Below are positions 19,504-28,658 of a stretch of DNA of 64,000 nucleotides, piece after piece. The notes beneath the pieces are model-generated. The model saw only the letters and a program-made list of their open reading frames with translations, ran no database searches and was not told the DNA's origin. The translations under genes and the position numbers were made by a program. Source of the stretch: Roseateles_C aquae (GTDB lineage Bacteria; Pseudomonadota; Gammaproteobacteria; Burkholderiales; Burkholderiaceae_C); the NCBI RefSeq assembly GCF_032337115.1, contig NZ_JAVXZY010000006.1, positions 186,001 through 250,000 on the forward strand, in the 5' to 3' direction. Every line of letters starts with the position of its first letter. Position 1 is the first letter of the stretch.

Positions 19504-20250
19504 TCAATCGTCGTCGTCATGCTCGCCATGTTCGCCCCGCTGCTCATGCCGCTCGCCATCCCCGGCCAGGCCAAAGGCCTGACCCTCAGTCTGCCACTGC
19601 AGCACCCAGAAGCCGATCAGCAGGCTCAGCATCAACACCGCCCACGGGGCCCGCGGCGCGCGGATCGCCTCTCCAGCTGCGCCGCGCTTGCGGCCGCTGA
19701 ACATCGCGGTAACGAGGTTCTCGCGGTGCAGCACGCTGCTGAGCACAACCGCCGCCACATGGATCAGCACCAGGCCCAGCATCGCCGCCGCCAGCGCCTC
19801 ATGCAGCTCTTCAAGCGCGTGGCTGCCGCCCAGCCGCAGCGCGTGGCCGCTGAGCCCGATCAGCAGGCCCAGGCCCAGCAGACCCAGCACGGCCAGTGCC
19901 CCGGCAGGATTGTGGCCGGTATGGTGCTCGGGCCGCCCGCTCAGCAGCGAACGCAGATAACGCAGCACGGCACTCGGCCCGCGCACAAACTGGCTGAAGC
20001 GCGCATGACGGCTGCCGAACAGCCCCCACAGCACCCGGAACAGCACCAGGCCAAGAAATCCGTAGCCCAGGCTCAGATGCAGCCACTGCCAGCGTTCCTG
20101 CTCTGCCGTCAGATAGGCACCGGCAAAGCTCAAGGCCATCAGCCAGTGGCCGATGCGCACTGGCAAGTCCCAAACCAGCACCCGCTGGCTCCCCGCCGCC
20201 GGCTCGGGCGGGCTGTCCGGCTTGATCGTCTGTGTCGTTGCTTGCGTCAT
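19504..20250 (-). CDS. Cytochrome b/b6-domain (b561-type) membrane protein
   Basis: 248 residues. Four to five membrane helices carry candidate heme-b ligands: RIGHWLMALS, WLHLSLGYGF and MLGLVLIHVAAVVLSSVLHRENL. This is the Ni/Fe-hydrogenase-type cytochrome b family, which shuttles electrons between quinones and partner proteins. The C-terminus is a His/Asp/Glu-rich tail (ERHEQRGEHGEHDDDD) that could bind metal. ATG 20250 leaves six bases after AAGGAG; ATG 20253 is an alternative. First gene of the operon with the two-component system. Its upstream region, shared with the divergent P-type ATPase, has an FNR-like site. Confidence 0.85.
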   Translation of the reverse strand: MTQATTQTIKPDSPPEPAAGSQRVLVWDLPVRIGHWLMALSFAGAYLTAEQERWQWLHLSLGYGFLGLVLFRVLWGLFGSRHARFSQFVRGPSAVLRYLRSLLSGRPEHHTGHNPAGALAVLGLLGLGLLIGLSGHALRLGGSHALEELHEALAAAMLGLVLIHVAAVVLSSVLHRENLVTAMFSGRKRGAAGEAIRAPRAPWAVLMLSLLIGFWVLQWQTEGQAFGLAGDGERHEQRGEHGEHDDDD

Positions 20251-20330
20251 CATCGGCTCCTTGGCTGTCATGCTGCCTATGGTCGGGCGCCGCGCTTATC
20301 GAAGTCTTAAGGACGGCCGCGCTGCGGCGC

Positions 20331-20344
20331 TTGACCCGTATCAA
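20331..20344. promoter_or_regulatory. FNR/Anr-like box
   Basis: TTGAC-CCGT-ATCAA differs at one position from the consensus TTGAT-N4-ATCAA. It lies in the divergent promoter region, 57 bases before the ATPase GTG and 81 bases before the cytochrome b ATG. Confidence 0.6.
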
Positions 20345-20400
20345 TCCCCCTGCCGGGGAATCGCCGACACTGACACCTCATCCAGGGAGAAGATACGCAC

Positions 20401-22908
20401 GTGAGCAGCGACGCCGATTCAAGCCGTGCCCCGCCTGAGGGCTTGAGCAGCGCCACGGCCCATCAGGCCCTGCAAGCGCACGGCGCCAATGAACTGCCGC
20501 AGGGGCGGCAGGTCGGCGCCTGGCAGCTGCTGCTGCAGGTGCTGCGCGAACCGATGCTGCTCCTGCTGCTGGCCTGTGGCGCGGTCTATCTGATGATCGG
20601 TGCCCGGCACGAGGCGTTGATGCTGCTGTTCTTCGTGGTCGTGGTGATCGCCTTGAGCTATGTGCAGCAGCGGCGCAGCTCGCGCTCGCTGGCGGCGCTG
20701 CGCGAGCTGTCCAGCCCCCGCGCCCAAGTCTTGCGCGACGGCCGCTGGCAGGCACTGCCCAGCCGCGAACTCGTGCCCGGCGATCTGGTGCAGATCGCCG
20801 AAGGCGGGCGCGTGCCGGCCGATCTGCAGCTGCTCGGCACGGCCAGCGTCAGCCTGGATGAATCGATGCTGACCGGTGAGTCGGTGGCGGTCCACAAATC
20901 GGCGCCGGCGCAGGTTTTTTCCGGCACGCTGGTGACGGCCGGCCTCTGCCAGGCGCGGGTAATGGCCACCGGCCCGAACAGCGCGCTGGGCCGTATCGGC
21001 GCCAGCCTGCAAGCGCTGCCCGACGCGCCAACGCCGATCGAGCGCGAGACTGCCCGGGTGGTGCGCCGCGTCGCCAGCATCGGCCTGGCACTGGCGGCCC
21101 TGCTCACGCTGACCCATGGCTTGGCCAATGGCGACTGGCTGCACGGCCTGCTGGCCGGGCTGACGCTCGCCATGGCCATCCTGCCCGAGGAGCTGCCGGT
21201 GGTGCTGACGCTGTTCTTCAGCCTGGGCGCCTGGCGGCTGGCGCGTGAGCGCGTGCTGGTGCGCCAGCTGCCGGCCGTCGAGATGCTGGGCGCGGCCAGC
21301 GTGCTCTGCGTCGACAAGACCGGCACGCTGACCGTCAACCAGATGCAGCTGCAGCGGCTGTGGAGCGAGCAGGCCGCCTACCGGCGCGATCAAGCCACCG
21401 CCCTGCCGGACAGCCTGCACGAGCTCTTGGAATACGCGGTGCTGGCCAGCCACCGCCAGGCCTTCGACCCGATGGAGCAGGCGCTGCGCGGCGCCGCACA
21501 GGACTGGCTGGCCGGCACCGAGCATCTGCACGCCGATTGGCAGCTGGTCGAGGACTACCCGCTGTCGCCCGCGCTGCTGGCGATGTCGCGCGTCTGGCGC
21601 TCGCCGGACCAGCGCTCGCTGCTGATCGCCGCCAAGGGCGCGCCGGAAGCGATCTTTGATCTCTGCCATCTCGATGCCACGCGGATCGAGACGCTGAACC
21701 AGCAGGTCAGCCTACTGGCTGCCGATGGCTTGCGTGTGCTGGGCGTGGCGCGGGCGCAGTTCGCAGCGGCCGACGAAGCGCTACCGCCCATCCAGCATGA
21801 TTTCGATTTCGAATTCCTCGGTCTCGTCGCGCTGGCCGACCCAGTACGCGCCGATGTGCCCGAGGCCATCGCCGCCTGTCGCGCCGCCGGGCTGCGGGTG
21901 ATGATGATCACCGGCGACCACCCGGCCACGGCGCTGGCGATCGCGCGCCAGATCGGCCTGGCCAGCGAGCCCGGCGCCTTGATCAGCGGTAGCGAACTGG
22001 CCTTGCTGGACGACGCGGCGCTGCGGGCACGGCTGCCCGGCTTGAGCATCTGCTGCCGCGTGCAGCCGGAGCAAAAGCTGCGCATCGTCCAGGCCCTGCG
22101 CGCCAGCGGCGAGGTCGTGGCCATGACCGGCGACGGCGTCAACGACGCACCGGCGCTGAAGGCGGCCGATATCGGTGTCGCCATGGGTTCGCGCGGTTCC
22201 GAGGTCGCGCGCGAGGCCGCTGATCTGGTGCTGCTGGGCGACGACTTCGGTTCGCTGCTGACGGCCTTGCGCTACGGCCGGCGCATACAGCTGAACCTGC
22301 GCAAGGCCATCGTCTTCGTGCTGGCGGTGCATGTGCCCATCGTCGGGCTCTCATTGCTGCCGGTGCTGCTGGGCTGGCCCATGCTGTTGATGCCGGTGCA
22401 CATCCTGTTCCTGCAGCTGATCATCGACCCGGCCTGCTCGGCCATCTTCGAACGCGAACCGCTGGAGCCGGCGGCGATGCGGGCCGGCCCGCGCAAGCTC
22501 GATGCCAAGCTGTTCGATGCTGCCCTGCTGCGCCGCGGCCTGCTGCAAGGCGGCGGGCTCCTGCTGCTGCTGCTGGCCGGCTATGCGCTGACACGTCATT
22601 GGAGCGGCAGCGACGCCGTCGCGCGCAGCTTCTGCTTTGCGCTGCTGGTGCTGTCCGTCATCGGCCTCTTGATGGCCAACCGGCTCTGGCAGCCGGGCGG
22701 CTTTTGGCGCGGCCTCGCCAGCAACGCCGCGCTGCGCTGGATGGCACTGGGCACGCTGCTGATGCTGGCCGCTGCGCTGGGCCTGCCCGGGCTGCGTCAG
22801 CTGTTCGCTTTCGCCGCGCTGCCAACACAGGCATGGCCCGCATTGGCAGCCGGCGCAGCGCTGGCGGCGGCCGGGTTTGCACTCAGCAAGCGCGTCGGCA
22901 GTCGCTGA
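20401..22908 (+). CDS. Cation-translocating P-type ATPase (P2-type)
   Basis: 835 residues from a GTG start (SSDADSSRAPPEG). N-terminal cation-ATPase segment, membrane helices at about 38-85, actuator motif SLDESMLTGES, then PEELPVVLTLFFSLGAWRLA in the ion-binding helix. The phosphorylation site is DKTGTLTVNQ, and the hinge motifs are MITGDHPATA and TGDGVNDAPALKAADIGVAMG. A C-terminal set of four or more helices closes the protein. PEEL rather than CPC excludes a copper type; Ca2+, Mn2+ or a monovalent cation are the options. It is divergent from the cytochrome b operon and shares the FNR-like box. Confidence 0.92.
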   Translation: MSSDADSSRAPPEGLSSATAHQALQAHGANELPQGRQVGAWQLLLQVLREPMLLLLLACGAVYLMIGARHEALMLLFFVVVVIALSYVQQRRSSRSLAALRELSSPRAQVLRDGRWQALPSRELVPGDLVQIAEGGRVPADLQLLGTASVSLDESMLTGESVAVHKSAPAQVFSGTLVTAGLCQARVMATGPNSALGRIGASLQALPDAPTPIERETARVVRRVASIGLALAALLTLTHGLANGDWLHGLLAGLTLAMAILPEELPVVLTLFFSLGAWRLARERVLVRQLPAVEMLGAASVLCVDKTGTLTVNQMQLQRLWSEQAAYRRDQATALPDSLHELLEYAVLASHRQAFDPMEQALRGAAQDWLAGTEHLHADWQLVEDYPLSPALLAMSRVWRSPDQRSLLIAAKGAPEAIFDLCHLDATRIETLNQQVSLLAADGLRVLGVARAQFAAADEALPPIQHDFDFEFLGLVALADPVRADVPEAIAACRAAGLRVMMITGDHPATALAIARQIGLASEPGALISGSELALLDDAALRARLPGLSICCRVQPEQKLRIVQALRASGEVVAMTGDGVNDAPALKAADIGVAMGSRGSEVAREAADLVLLGDDFGSLLTALRYGRRIQLNLRKAIVFVLAVHVPIVGLSLLPVLLGWPMLLMPVHILFLQLIIDPACSAIFEREPLEPAAMRAGPRKLDAKLFDAALLRRGLLQGGGLLLLLLAGYALTRHWSGSDAVARSFCFALLVLSVIGLLMANRLWQPGGFWRGLASNAALRWMALGTLLMLAAALGLPGLRQLFAFAALPTQAWPALAAGAALAAAGFALSKRVGSR

Positions 22909-22917
22909 GCGGGCGCC

Positions 22918-24351
22918 TCAATCGCGGCGGCGACGCGCCACGCCGGCGACGGCCAGCAGGCCGGCCAGCATCATCGCGTAGGTCTGAGGCTCAGGCACGG
23001 CCGATATTTGGATCAGACTGTCCACGCCGCTGCTGGGGTGCTGCACGTTGACATAGGCCAGGTTCCGGTTGAACTTGTCGAAGTACAAACCGGTGGGTTC
23101 GGCACCAGTGGTGCTGAGGCTGGCCCACTTGCCCACCGAATCGGCCACGCCGTCGTTGTTGCTGTCCTTGGCAAACCAGATGTCGGCCTTGCCGCCGTCC
23201 TGATCCTCGATGACGTAGATGTTGCCGGCGTCGTCGATGGCCAGGTTGTCCGGATTGCTCCAGGCCGTGCCAGCCTTCTGGCCGGTGGCCATGTCGATGC
23301 TGTTGTTGTCGGCGAACAGCTTGACGGTGCTGGTGTCGAGGTTCAGCGAATACACGCGGCCGCGGCCATTGCCGCTGACGCCGTCATTGTCGGAATCGGT
23401 CGTCGTGAAGAAGAGCATCTGCTGGCCATTGGGCAGCAGCTTGAACTCCAGGTCTTCCGGGCGGTTGTAGCCGCTGCCCAGCACGCTGGCATGGTCGGCG
23501 GTCGCGCGGCCATCGATGGTGCCATCGGCCAGCAGCGTCGAGACGCCTGGCAAGGCGCCACCGCTGGCATTGGTGATGGCCACCCAGGACGCACCGCCGG
23601 TGACCGCCGGCCCATTGCTGCCCTCAAACTGCCCGCCCGCCCCCACCTTCAGCACAAAGGTCTGGCCGGCAGCGAAGTAGTCATTGCCGCTGCTGGCATT
23701 CGGATTGGCAGACACGTACTTGTAGATCGAGCCGCCATTGAGCTCGTCGACGAAGTACAGGTTGTTCTGCTTGTCGAAGGCCAGGCCTTCATGCGACACG
23801 CGCGGCAGGATGCTGCGCTGGATGAAGGTGCCGCCGTTGGCCGTTGCACTCAGCGCATTGGTCAGCTCGAACAGGCGCCCCTTGCTGCTGCCCGTGCCCC
23901 AGGACTCTTCGGCGGTGAGGTAGCTGCCCCACGGAGTCCAGCGCGATGCATCGCCGGAGACAAAGCCCTGGGTGCCGGGGGCGACCACGGTGACGGTGCG
24001 GGTGGCGTAGTTCTTGTCCCACAGGTCGACGCGCTGCACGCCGGCACTGCCGGTCTCGAAGGGCATGAACAGATAGCGGCCGGCCTGCGGGCCGGTCTCG
24101 TTGGCCGTGATCATGTCCCAGCTGCCGGAATTGGAACCGGGCACCAGGGTGTTCTGCGTCTTGCGGTCGGCCAGGCGCAGCTGGCTGAACTTGGACGAGG
24201 ACAGCTGGAACGGCGCGGCCTCGGGCAGCGCGCCGGCGGCCACATTGCCGATCAGCGGCGTGAAGTTCGCGAATTCGGTGGCAGCGGCTTGCGCGAAGCT
24301 GGCCAGGGACAACAGGCCGATGGCGGCTGCGATACGGGAAGGCTTGTGCAT
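22918..24351 (-). CDS. PhoX-family (DUF839) exported protein with PEP-CTERM sorting signal
   Basis: 477 residues. Signal peptide HKPSRIAAAIGLLSLASFAQAA. The DUF839/PhoX core shows MITANETGPQAGRYLFMPFE, TPWGSYLTAEESWG, SHEGLAFDKQNNLYFVDEL and NRPEDLEF, all typical of the calcium/iron alkaline phosphatase PhoX group. The C-terminus has the PEP-CTERM tripartite signal: VPEPQTYAMMLAGLLAVAGVA followed by RRRRD, so it should be processed by an exosortase. Start 24351 coincides with the signal peptide. A PHO-box-like site lies upstream. Phosphatase activity is inferred. Confidence 0.87.
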   Translation of the reverse strand: MHKPSRIAAAIGLLSLASFAQAAATEFANFTPLIGNVAAGALPEAAPFQLSSSKFSQLRLADRKTQNTLVPGSNSGSWDMITANETGPQAGRYLFMPFETGSAGVQRVDLWDKNYATRTVTVVAPGTQGFVSGDASRWTPWGSYLTAEESWGTGSSKGRLFELTNALSATANGGTFIQRSILPRVSHEGLAFDKQNNLYFVDELNGGSIYKYVSANPNASSGNDYFAAGQTFVLKVGAGGQFEGSNGPAVTGGASWVAITNASGGALPGVSTLLADGTIDGRATADHASVLGSGYNRPEDLEFKLLPNGQQMLFFTTTDSDNDGVSGNGRGRVYSLNLDTSTVKLFADNNSIDMATGQKAGTAWSNPDNLAIDDAGNIYVIEDQDGGKADIWFAKDSNNDGVADSVGKWASLSTTGAEPTGLYFDKFNRNLAYVNVQHPSSGVDSLIQISAVPEPQTYAMMLAGLLAVAGVARRRRD

Positions 24352-24403
24352 GGGGTCTCCGAGGGTCGGGCGGTCAAAACAGCCCGCAGTCTCTGGAACC
24401 CTG

Positions 24404-24421
24404 GTGACCCCCACGTGACAG
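24404..24421 (-). promoter_or_regulatory. Candidate PHO box upstream of phoX-like gene
   Basis: On the minus strand the site reads CTGTCAC-GTGG-GGGTCAC, a 7-4-7 arrangement like the PhoB consensus CTGTCAT-N4-CTGTCAT, with the second half weaker. It is 53 bases before the start codon. Confidence 0.5.
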
Positions 24422-24466
24422 CCTGGGACGCCGTTGTCCCCTGAAACGGTGTCGCGCGCTTTGCGC

Positions 24467-25375
24467 TCAAGCCTGCCGCTTGGCCAGCAGCGCCCGCGCC
24501 ACGCGCGACACCGGCGGGCGGCCCAGCACTTCGGAGATGAAGGCGCCGGCATCGACCAGCTTGTCCAGATCGATGCCCGTCTCGATACCCAGACCATTGA
24601 GCAGGAAGACCACGTCCTCGGTCGCGACGTTGCCGGTCGCGCCCTTGGCATAGGGGCAGCCGCCCAGGCCGGCGACGCTGGCGTCGAAGGTGTGGATGCC
24701 CAGTTCCAGGCAGGCGTAGATATTGGACAGCGCCTGGCCGTAGGTGTCGTGGAAATGGCCGCTGACCTCGGCCAGCGGATAGTGCTTCAGCGCCCGTTCC
24801 ATCGCCGCCTGGACCTTCCTTGGCGTGCCAACGCCGATGGTGTCAGCCACGCCCATGTGGTCGACGCCGATGTCCTTCATCAGCAGCACCACACGCTCGA
24901 CCTGATCGGCGCTGATGTCGCCCTCGTAGGGGCAACCCATCGCACAGGACAGCGCCCCGCGCACCTTGAGCCCGGCCGCATGGGCCATCTCGACGACCGG
25001 CGCAAAGCGCTCGATGCTTTCGGCGATCGAGCAGTTGATGTTCTTCTGGCTGAAGGCTTCCGAGGCGGCTGCGAAGACGACGATCTCATCCGGCTTGGTG
25101 GGCAGTGCGCTCTCCAGGCCCTTCATATTCGGCGTCAGCACCGAGTAGCGCACGCCGGCGCGGCGTTCGATGGCCGCCATCACCGCCGTGTTGTCGCCCA
25201 TCTGCGGCACCCACTTGGGCGACACGAAGCTGGTGACCTCGATCTCCTTCAGCCCGGCGTCCTGCAAGAGGCTGACCAGGCGCGCCTTGTGCTCGGTCGC
25301 AACCGGCTGCTTCTCGTTCTGCAGACCATCGCGCGGGCCGACATCGACGAGGGTGACTGTGTGGGGCAGTTTCAT
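24467..25375 (-). CDS. mvaB: Hydroxymethylglutaryl-CoA lyase
   Basis: 302 residues, the bacterial HMGCL length. It splits HMG-CoA to acetyl-CoA and acetoacetate, the last step of leucine breakdown. Motifs: VDVGPRDGLQNEK at the N-terminus, SGHFHDTYGQAL with metal-binding His residues, and the family signature GGCPYAKGATGNVATED. ATG 25375 (MKLPHTVTLVDVG) begins the conserved region. Last gene of the liu/bio cluster, separated from mccA by 150 bases containing an inverted repeat. Confidence 0.97.
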   Translation of the reverse strand: MKLPHTVTLVDVGPRDGLQNEKQPVATEHKARLVSLLQDAGLKEIEVTSFVSPKWVPQMGDNTAVMAAIERRAGVRYSVLTPNMKGLESALPTKPDEIVVFAAASEAFSQKNINCSIAESIERFAPVVEMAHAAGLKVRGALSCAMGCPYEGDISADQVERVVLLMKDIGVDHMGVADTIGVGTPRKVQAAMERALKHYPLAEVSGHFHDTYGQALSNIYACLELGIHTFDASVAGLGGCPYAKGATGNVATEDVVFLLNGLGIETGIDLDKLVDAGAFISEVLGRPPVSRVARALLAKRQA

Positions 25376-25427
25376 GGCGTCAAGCTCCAAATGGCGGGGC
25401 GTCAAATGCAAATGCACAAGCAAATGC

Positions 25428-25513
25428 AGACCACAGAGACACGGAGACACAGAGATGGGAATGCAGCAGGCTTCAAGGCTTCATTCCTCCGTGGCTCTGT
25501 GGCTCTGTGGTCT
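25428..25513. repeat. Intergenic inverted repeat (CACAGAG-type)
   Basis: Two 27-base arms (25428-25454 and 25487-25513) are inverted copies matching at 23 positions. Each is built from repeats of the unit CACAGAG/CACGGAG, with a 32-base loop. The long stem sits between mccA and the HMG-CoA lyase gene. It looks like a dispersed intergenic palindrome rather than a terminator, because no T-tract follows. Confidence 0.7.
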
Positions 25514-25525
25514 GTTCCAAGGCGT

Positions 25526-27520
25526 TCAGCTGCCAAGGCGCAGCAGCTCGGCGCCATCGCCGATCTGATCGCCAACGGCGAACAGCAGCTCGGCCACCAC
25601 GCCATCGCGCGGCGCGTTGATGGTGTGCTCCATCTTCATCGCTTCCATCACCGCCAGCGCCTGGCCCTTGGACACCTTGTCGCCAGGCTGGGCCAGGAAG
25701 GCGACCAGCTTGCCGGGCATGGGTGCGGTCAGGCGGCCGCCCTCGGCCGCGCCGTCGCCAGCATGGGCAATCGGGTCGATCTCGCTCAACACGGCCGAGC
25801 CCTGCGGCGCGAACACCGCGACGCGTTCGCCCTGGGCGTAGGTCTTGACCATCACGCGCTGTTGGCCGAGGCCTTCACCGAGCAGCAGTTCATGTGACTC
25901 GGTGCCGGCTGAGTTCACCGCGAAAGGCAAGGACTGGCCCTCCACGGTGAGTTGCATGCCGCCCTGGTGGTGGCGCGAAAGCAGCACCTCATGGTGCACA
26001 CCGCCGGCCTCCAGATCGAAGCGGCGCGCCGAGGCGCCGTACATGCGCCAGCCGTCGCGGGCACTCCAGGGGTCGCGGGTCTGCAGGCTGGCTTCCTTTG
26101 CCAGCGTGTGTGCCACCACGGCTGCCGCGCTGATCTGCAGCGGCAGGCCCGGCTGGTCAAACAGCACCGCGCGTTCGCGCTCGATCAGGCCGGTGTCCAG
26201 ATCGGCACCGGCAAAGCTGGCGGTGGCGGCGCAGCGGCGCAGGAAGGCGACATTGGTTTGCAGGCCGACGATATGGGTGTCGCGCAGCGCGGCATCCAGG
26301 CGGGCCAGCGCCTGGGCACGGTCCTCGCCCCAGACGATCAGCTTGGCCACCATCGAGTCGTAATAGGGGCTGATCTCATCGCCCTCGCCCACCCCCGCGT
26401 CGATACGCACGTGGCCACGCTCAAAGCTCACATGGGCCGGCCAGCGCGCGACATCGAGGCGACCGGTGGCGGGCAGGAAGCCGCCGTCGGGGTTCTCGGC
26501 GCAGATGCGCGCCTCGATCGCGTGGCCGTGCATGGTCAACTCATGTTGCTTCAGCGGCAGCGGCTCGCCAGCGGCCACGCGCAACTGCCATTCGACCAGG
26601 TCCTGGCCGGTGATGGCTTCGGTGACCGGGTGCTCCACCTGCAAGCGGGTGTTCATTTCCATGAAGTAGAAGCGACCGTCTTGTTCAGCAATGAACTCGA
26701 CCGTGCCGGCGCCCACATAGCCGACGGCCTTGGCCGCCGCCACCGCGGCCTCGCCCATCTCGCGGCGGCGCGCTTCCGTCATGCCCGGTGCCGGGGCTTC
26801 TTCCAGCACCTTCTGGTGGCGGCGCTGGACCGAGCAATCGCGCTCGAACAGATAGACGCAATCGCCCTGGGTGTCGCCAAACACCTGGATCTCGATATGG
26901 CGCGGCTTCTGCACATAACGCTCGATCAGCACGGCATCGTCGCCAAAGCTGTTGATCGCCTCGCGCTTGCACGAGGCCAGCGCCGCTTCGAACTCCTCGG
27001 CCTTGAAGACCGCCCGCATGCCCTTGCCGCCACCGCCGGCGCTGGCCTTGATCAGCACCGGGTAGCCGATACGGTCGGCCTCACGCCGGAGCAGCGCCGG
27101 GTCCTGATCGGCACCGTGATAGCCAGGCACCAGCGGCACCTGCGCGGCTTCCATCAAGCGCTTGGATTCGGCCTTCAGGCCCATCGCACGGATCGCCGAG
27201 GACGGCGGGCCGATGAACACCAGGCCGGCCTGCGCACAGGCCTCGGCAAAGTCCTCGTTCTCGCTCAGGAAGCCGTAGCCGGGGTGCACCGCTTCGGCGC
27301 CGGTGGCCTTGGCGGCGTCGATGATGCGCTGCCATTGCAGATAGGAGTCCTTGGGCGCCGGGCCGCCGATCAGCACCGCTTCATCGCAGGCCTTCACATG
27401 GCGAGCCGCCGCATCGGCCTCGGAGTAGACCGCCACGGTCTTGACCCCCAGACGGCGTGCGGTCGCGGCCACGCGACAGGCAATCTCACCGCGGTTGGCA
27501 ATCAGGATCTTCTTGAACAT
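25526..27520 (-). CDS. mccA: Methylcrotonyl-CoA carboxylase biotin-containing (alpha) subunit
   Basis: 664 residues. Biotin carboxylase domain: FKKILIANRGEIACRV, ATP-grasp loop KASAGGGGKGMRAV, EMNTRLQVEHPVTE. A linker domain follows, then a C-terminal biotinyl domain with AVMEAMKMEHT, whose Lys takes biotin. The enzyme carboxylates 3-methylcrotonyl-CoA with the beta subunit encoded at 33648. Acyl-CoA preference is inferred from the HMG-CoA lyase and hydratase neighbours; propionyl- or acetyl-CoA is less likely. ATG 27520 is the standard start. It lies 34 bases after bioB. Confidence 0.93.
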   Translation of the reverse strand: MFKKILIANRGEIACRVAATARRLGVKTVAVYSEADAAARHVKACDEAVLIGGPAPKDSYLQWQRIIDAAKATGAEAVHPGYGFLSENEDFAEACAQAGLVFIGPPSSAIRAMGLKAESKRLMEAAQVPLVPGYHGADQDPALLRREADRIGYPVLIKASAGGGGKGMRAVFKAEEFEAALASCKREAINSFGDDAVLIERYVQKPRHIEIQVFGDTQGDCVYLFERDCSVQRRHQKVLEEAPAPGMTEARRREMGEAAVAAAKAVGYVGAGTVEFIAEQDGRFYFMEMNTRLQVEHPVTEAITGQDLVEWQLRVAAGEPLPLKQHELTMHGHAIEARICAENPDGGFLPATGRLDVARWPAHVSFERGHVRIDAGVGEGDEISPYYDSMVAKLIVWGEDRAQALARLDAALRDTHIVGLQTNVAFLRRCAATASFAGADLDTGLIERERAVLFDQPGLPLQISAAAVVAHTLAKEASLQTRDPWSARDGWRMYGASARRFDLEAGGVHHEVLLSRHHQGGMQLTVEGQSLPFAVNSAGTESHELLLGEGLGQQRVMVKTYAQGERVAVFAPQGSAVLSEIDPIAHAGDGAAEGGRLTAPMPGKLVAFLAQPGDKVSKGQALAVMEAMKMEHTINAPRDGVVAELLFAVGDQIGDGAELLRLGS

Positions 27521-27554
27521 GGCTTGTCTCCTCGTACTTCGTGTGGGTCTCGGT

Positions 27555-28658
27555 TCAGTGCGTCGTGCAGCCCTGCTCGCTGCAGCCGGTGGCCGCAGCA
27601 GGCTCGGCCGCGTTGAGGCGGATCTTGGCTTCCTTGCCATGGCCTTCGGACAGCTCGGCCTCGGTGGCGCAGTGCATGCCCAGGCGGTCCAGCAACGCGC
27701 GGTCCTTGGCGGCCTGCGGGTTGCTGGTGGTCAGCAGCTTGTCGCCGTAGAACATGCTGTTGGCGCCGGCCAGGAAGCACAGGCTTTGCATCGCCTCGGG
27801 CATTTCCTCGCGACCGGCCGACAGGCGCACCATGGCGCGCGGCATGGTGATGCGGGCGACGGCAATCGTGCGCACGAACTCGAAGGGATCGAGCGCTTCG
27901 GTGCCGGCCAGCGGCGTGCCTTCGACCTGCACCAGATTGTTGATGGGCACCGATTCCGGATAGGGGTCCAGATTGGCCAGCTGCACGATCAGGCCGGCGC
28001 GCTGGCGCCGCGTTTCGCCCATGCCGACGATGCCGCCCGAGCACACCTTCAGGCCTTGCTGGCGCACCCGGTCCAGCGTGTCCAGGCGGTCCTGGTAGGT
28101 GCGGGTGGTGATGATCTGGCCGTAGAACTCGGGCGAGGTGTCGAGGTTGTGGTTGTAGTAGTCCAGGCCCGCGTCCTTCAGCTTCTCAGCCTGGCCATCG
28201 GCCAGCATGCCGGCGGTCAGGCAGGTTTCCAGGCCCAGCGCCTTGACCTCGGAAATCATCTCGCCGATCGCTTCGATATGGCGCTCCTTGGGTGCGCGCC
28301 AGGCCGCGCCCATGCAGAAGCGGGTGGCGCCATTGGCTTTGGCGGCGCGGGCGGCTTCCATCACTTCTTCCAGCGGGATCAGCTTCTCGGCCTTCAAGCC
28401 GGTATCGAAATGGGCCGACTGCGGGCAGTACTTGCAATCCTCTTCGCAGCCACCGGTCTTGATCGACAGCAGCGTCGACAGCTGCACCGCGTTGGCATCG
28501 AAGTTCTCGCGGTGAACCTGCTGGGCGCGGAACATCAGATCGTTGAAGGGCAGCTCGAACAGGGCGGCGACTTCGTTGACCGTCCAGGGCTTGGCATTGC
28601 GGCGCTCGGCATCGGTGGTCGGCGTCAGCGTTTGGACTTGGTTGGTGGTCTGTTTCAT
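27555..28658 (-). CDS. bioB: Biotin synthase
   Basis: 367 residues. Radical SAM enzyme inserting sulfur into dethiobiotin. The CxxxCxxC motif is in GGCEEDCKYCPQS. The [2Fe-2S] ligand regions include FCMGAAWR, LETCLTAGML and YYNHNLDTSPE, with VCSGGIVGMGE and the Arg region ARITMPRAMVRLSAGR. The ATG overlaps the bioD stop (ATGA). The C-terminus has an unusual Cys-containing tail (ATGCSEQGCTTH), seen in some proteobacterial BioB proteins. Last step of the bioA-F-D-B operon, directly before the biotin-dependent mccA. Confidence 0.98.
   Translation of the reverse strand: MKQTTNQVQTLTPTTDAERRNAKPWTVNEVAALFELPFNDLMFRAQQVHRENFDANAVQLSTLLSIKTGGCEEDCKYCPQSAHFDTGLKAEKLIPLEEVMEAARAAKANGATRFCMGAAWRAPKERHIEAIGEMISEVKALGLETCLTAGMLADGQAEKLKDAGLDYYNHNLDTSPEFYGQIITTRTYQDRLDTLDRVRQQGLKVCSGGIVGMGETRRQRAGLIVQLANLDPYPESVPINNLVQVEGTPLAGTEALDPFEFVRTIAVARITMPRAMVRLSAGREEMPEAMQSLCFLAGANSMFYGDKLLTTSNPQAAKDRALLDRLGMHCATEAELSEGHGKEAKIRLNAAEPAAATGCSEQGCTTH

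Noticed and set aside
25952..27616. 554-codon plus-strand open frame opposite mccA
   Set aside because: Same antisense effect; mccA on the minus strand is conserved throughout.
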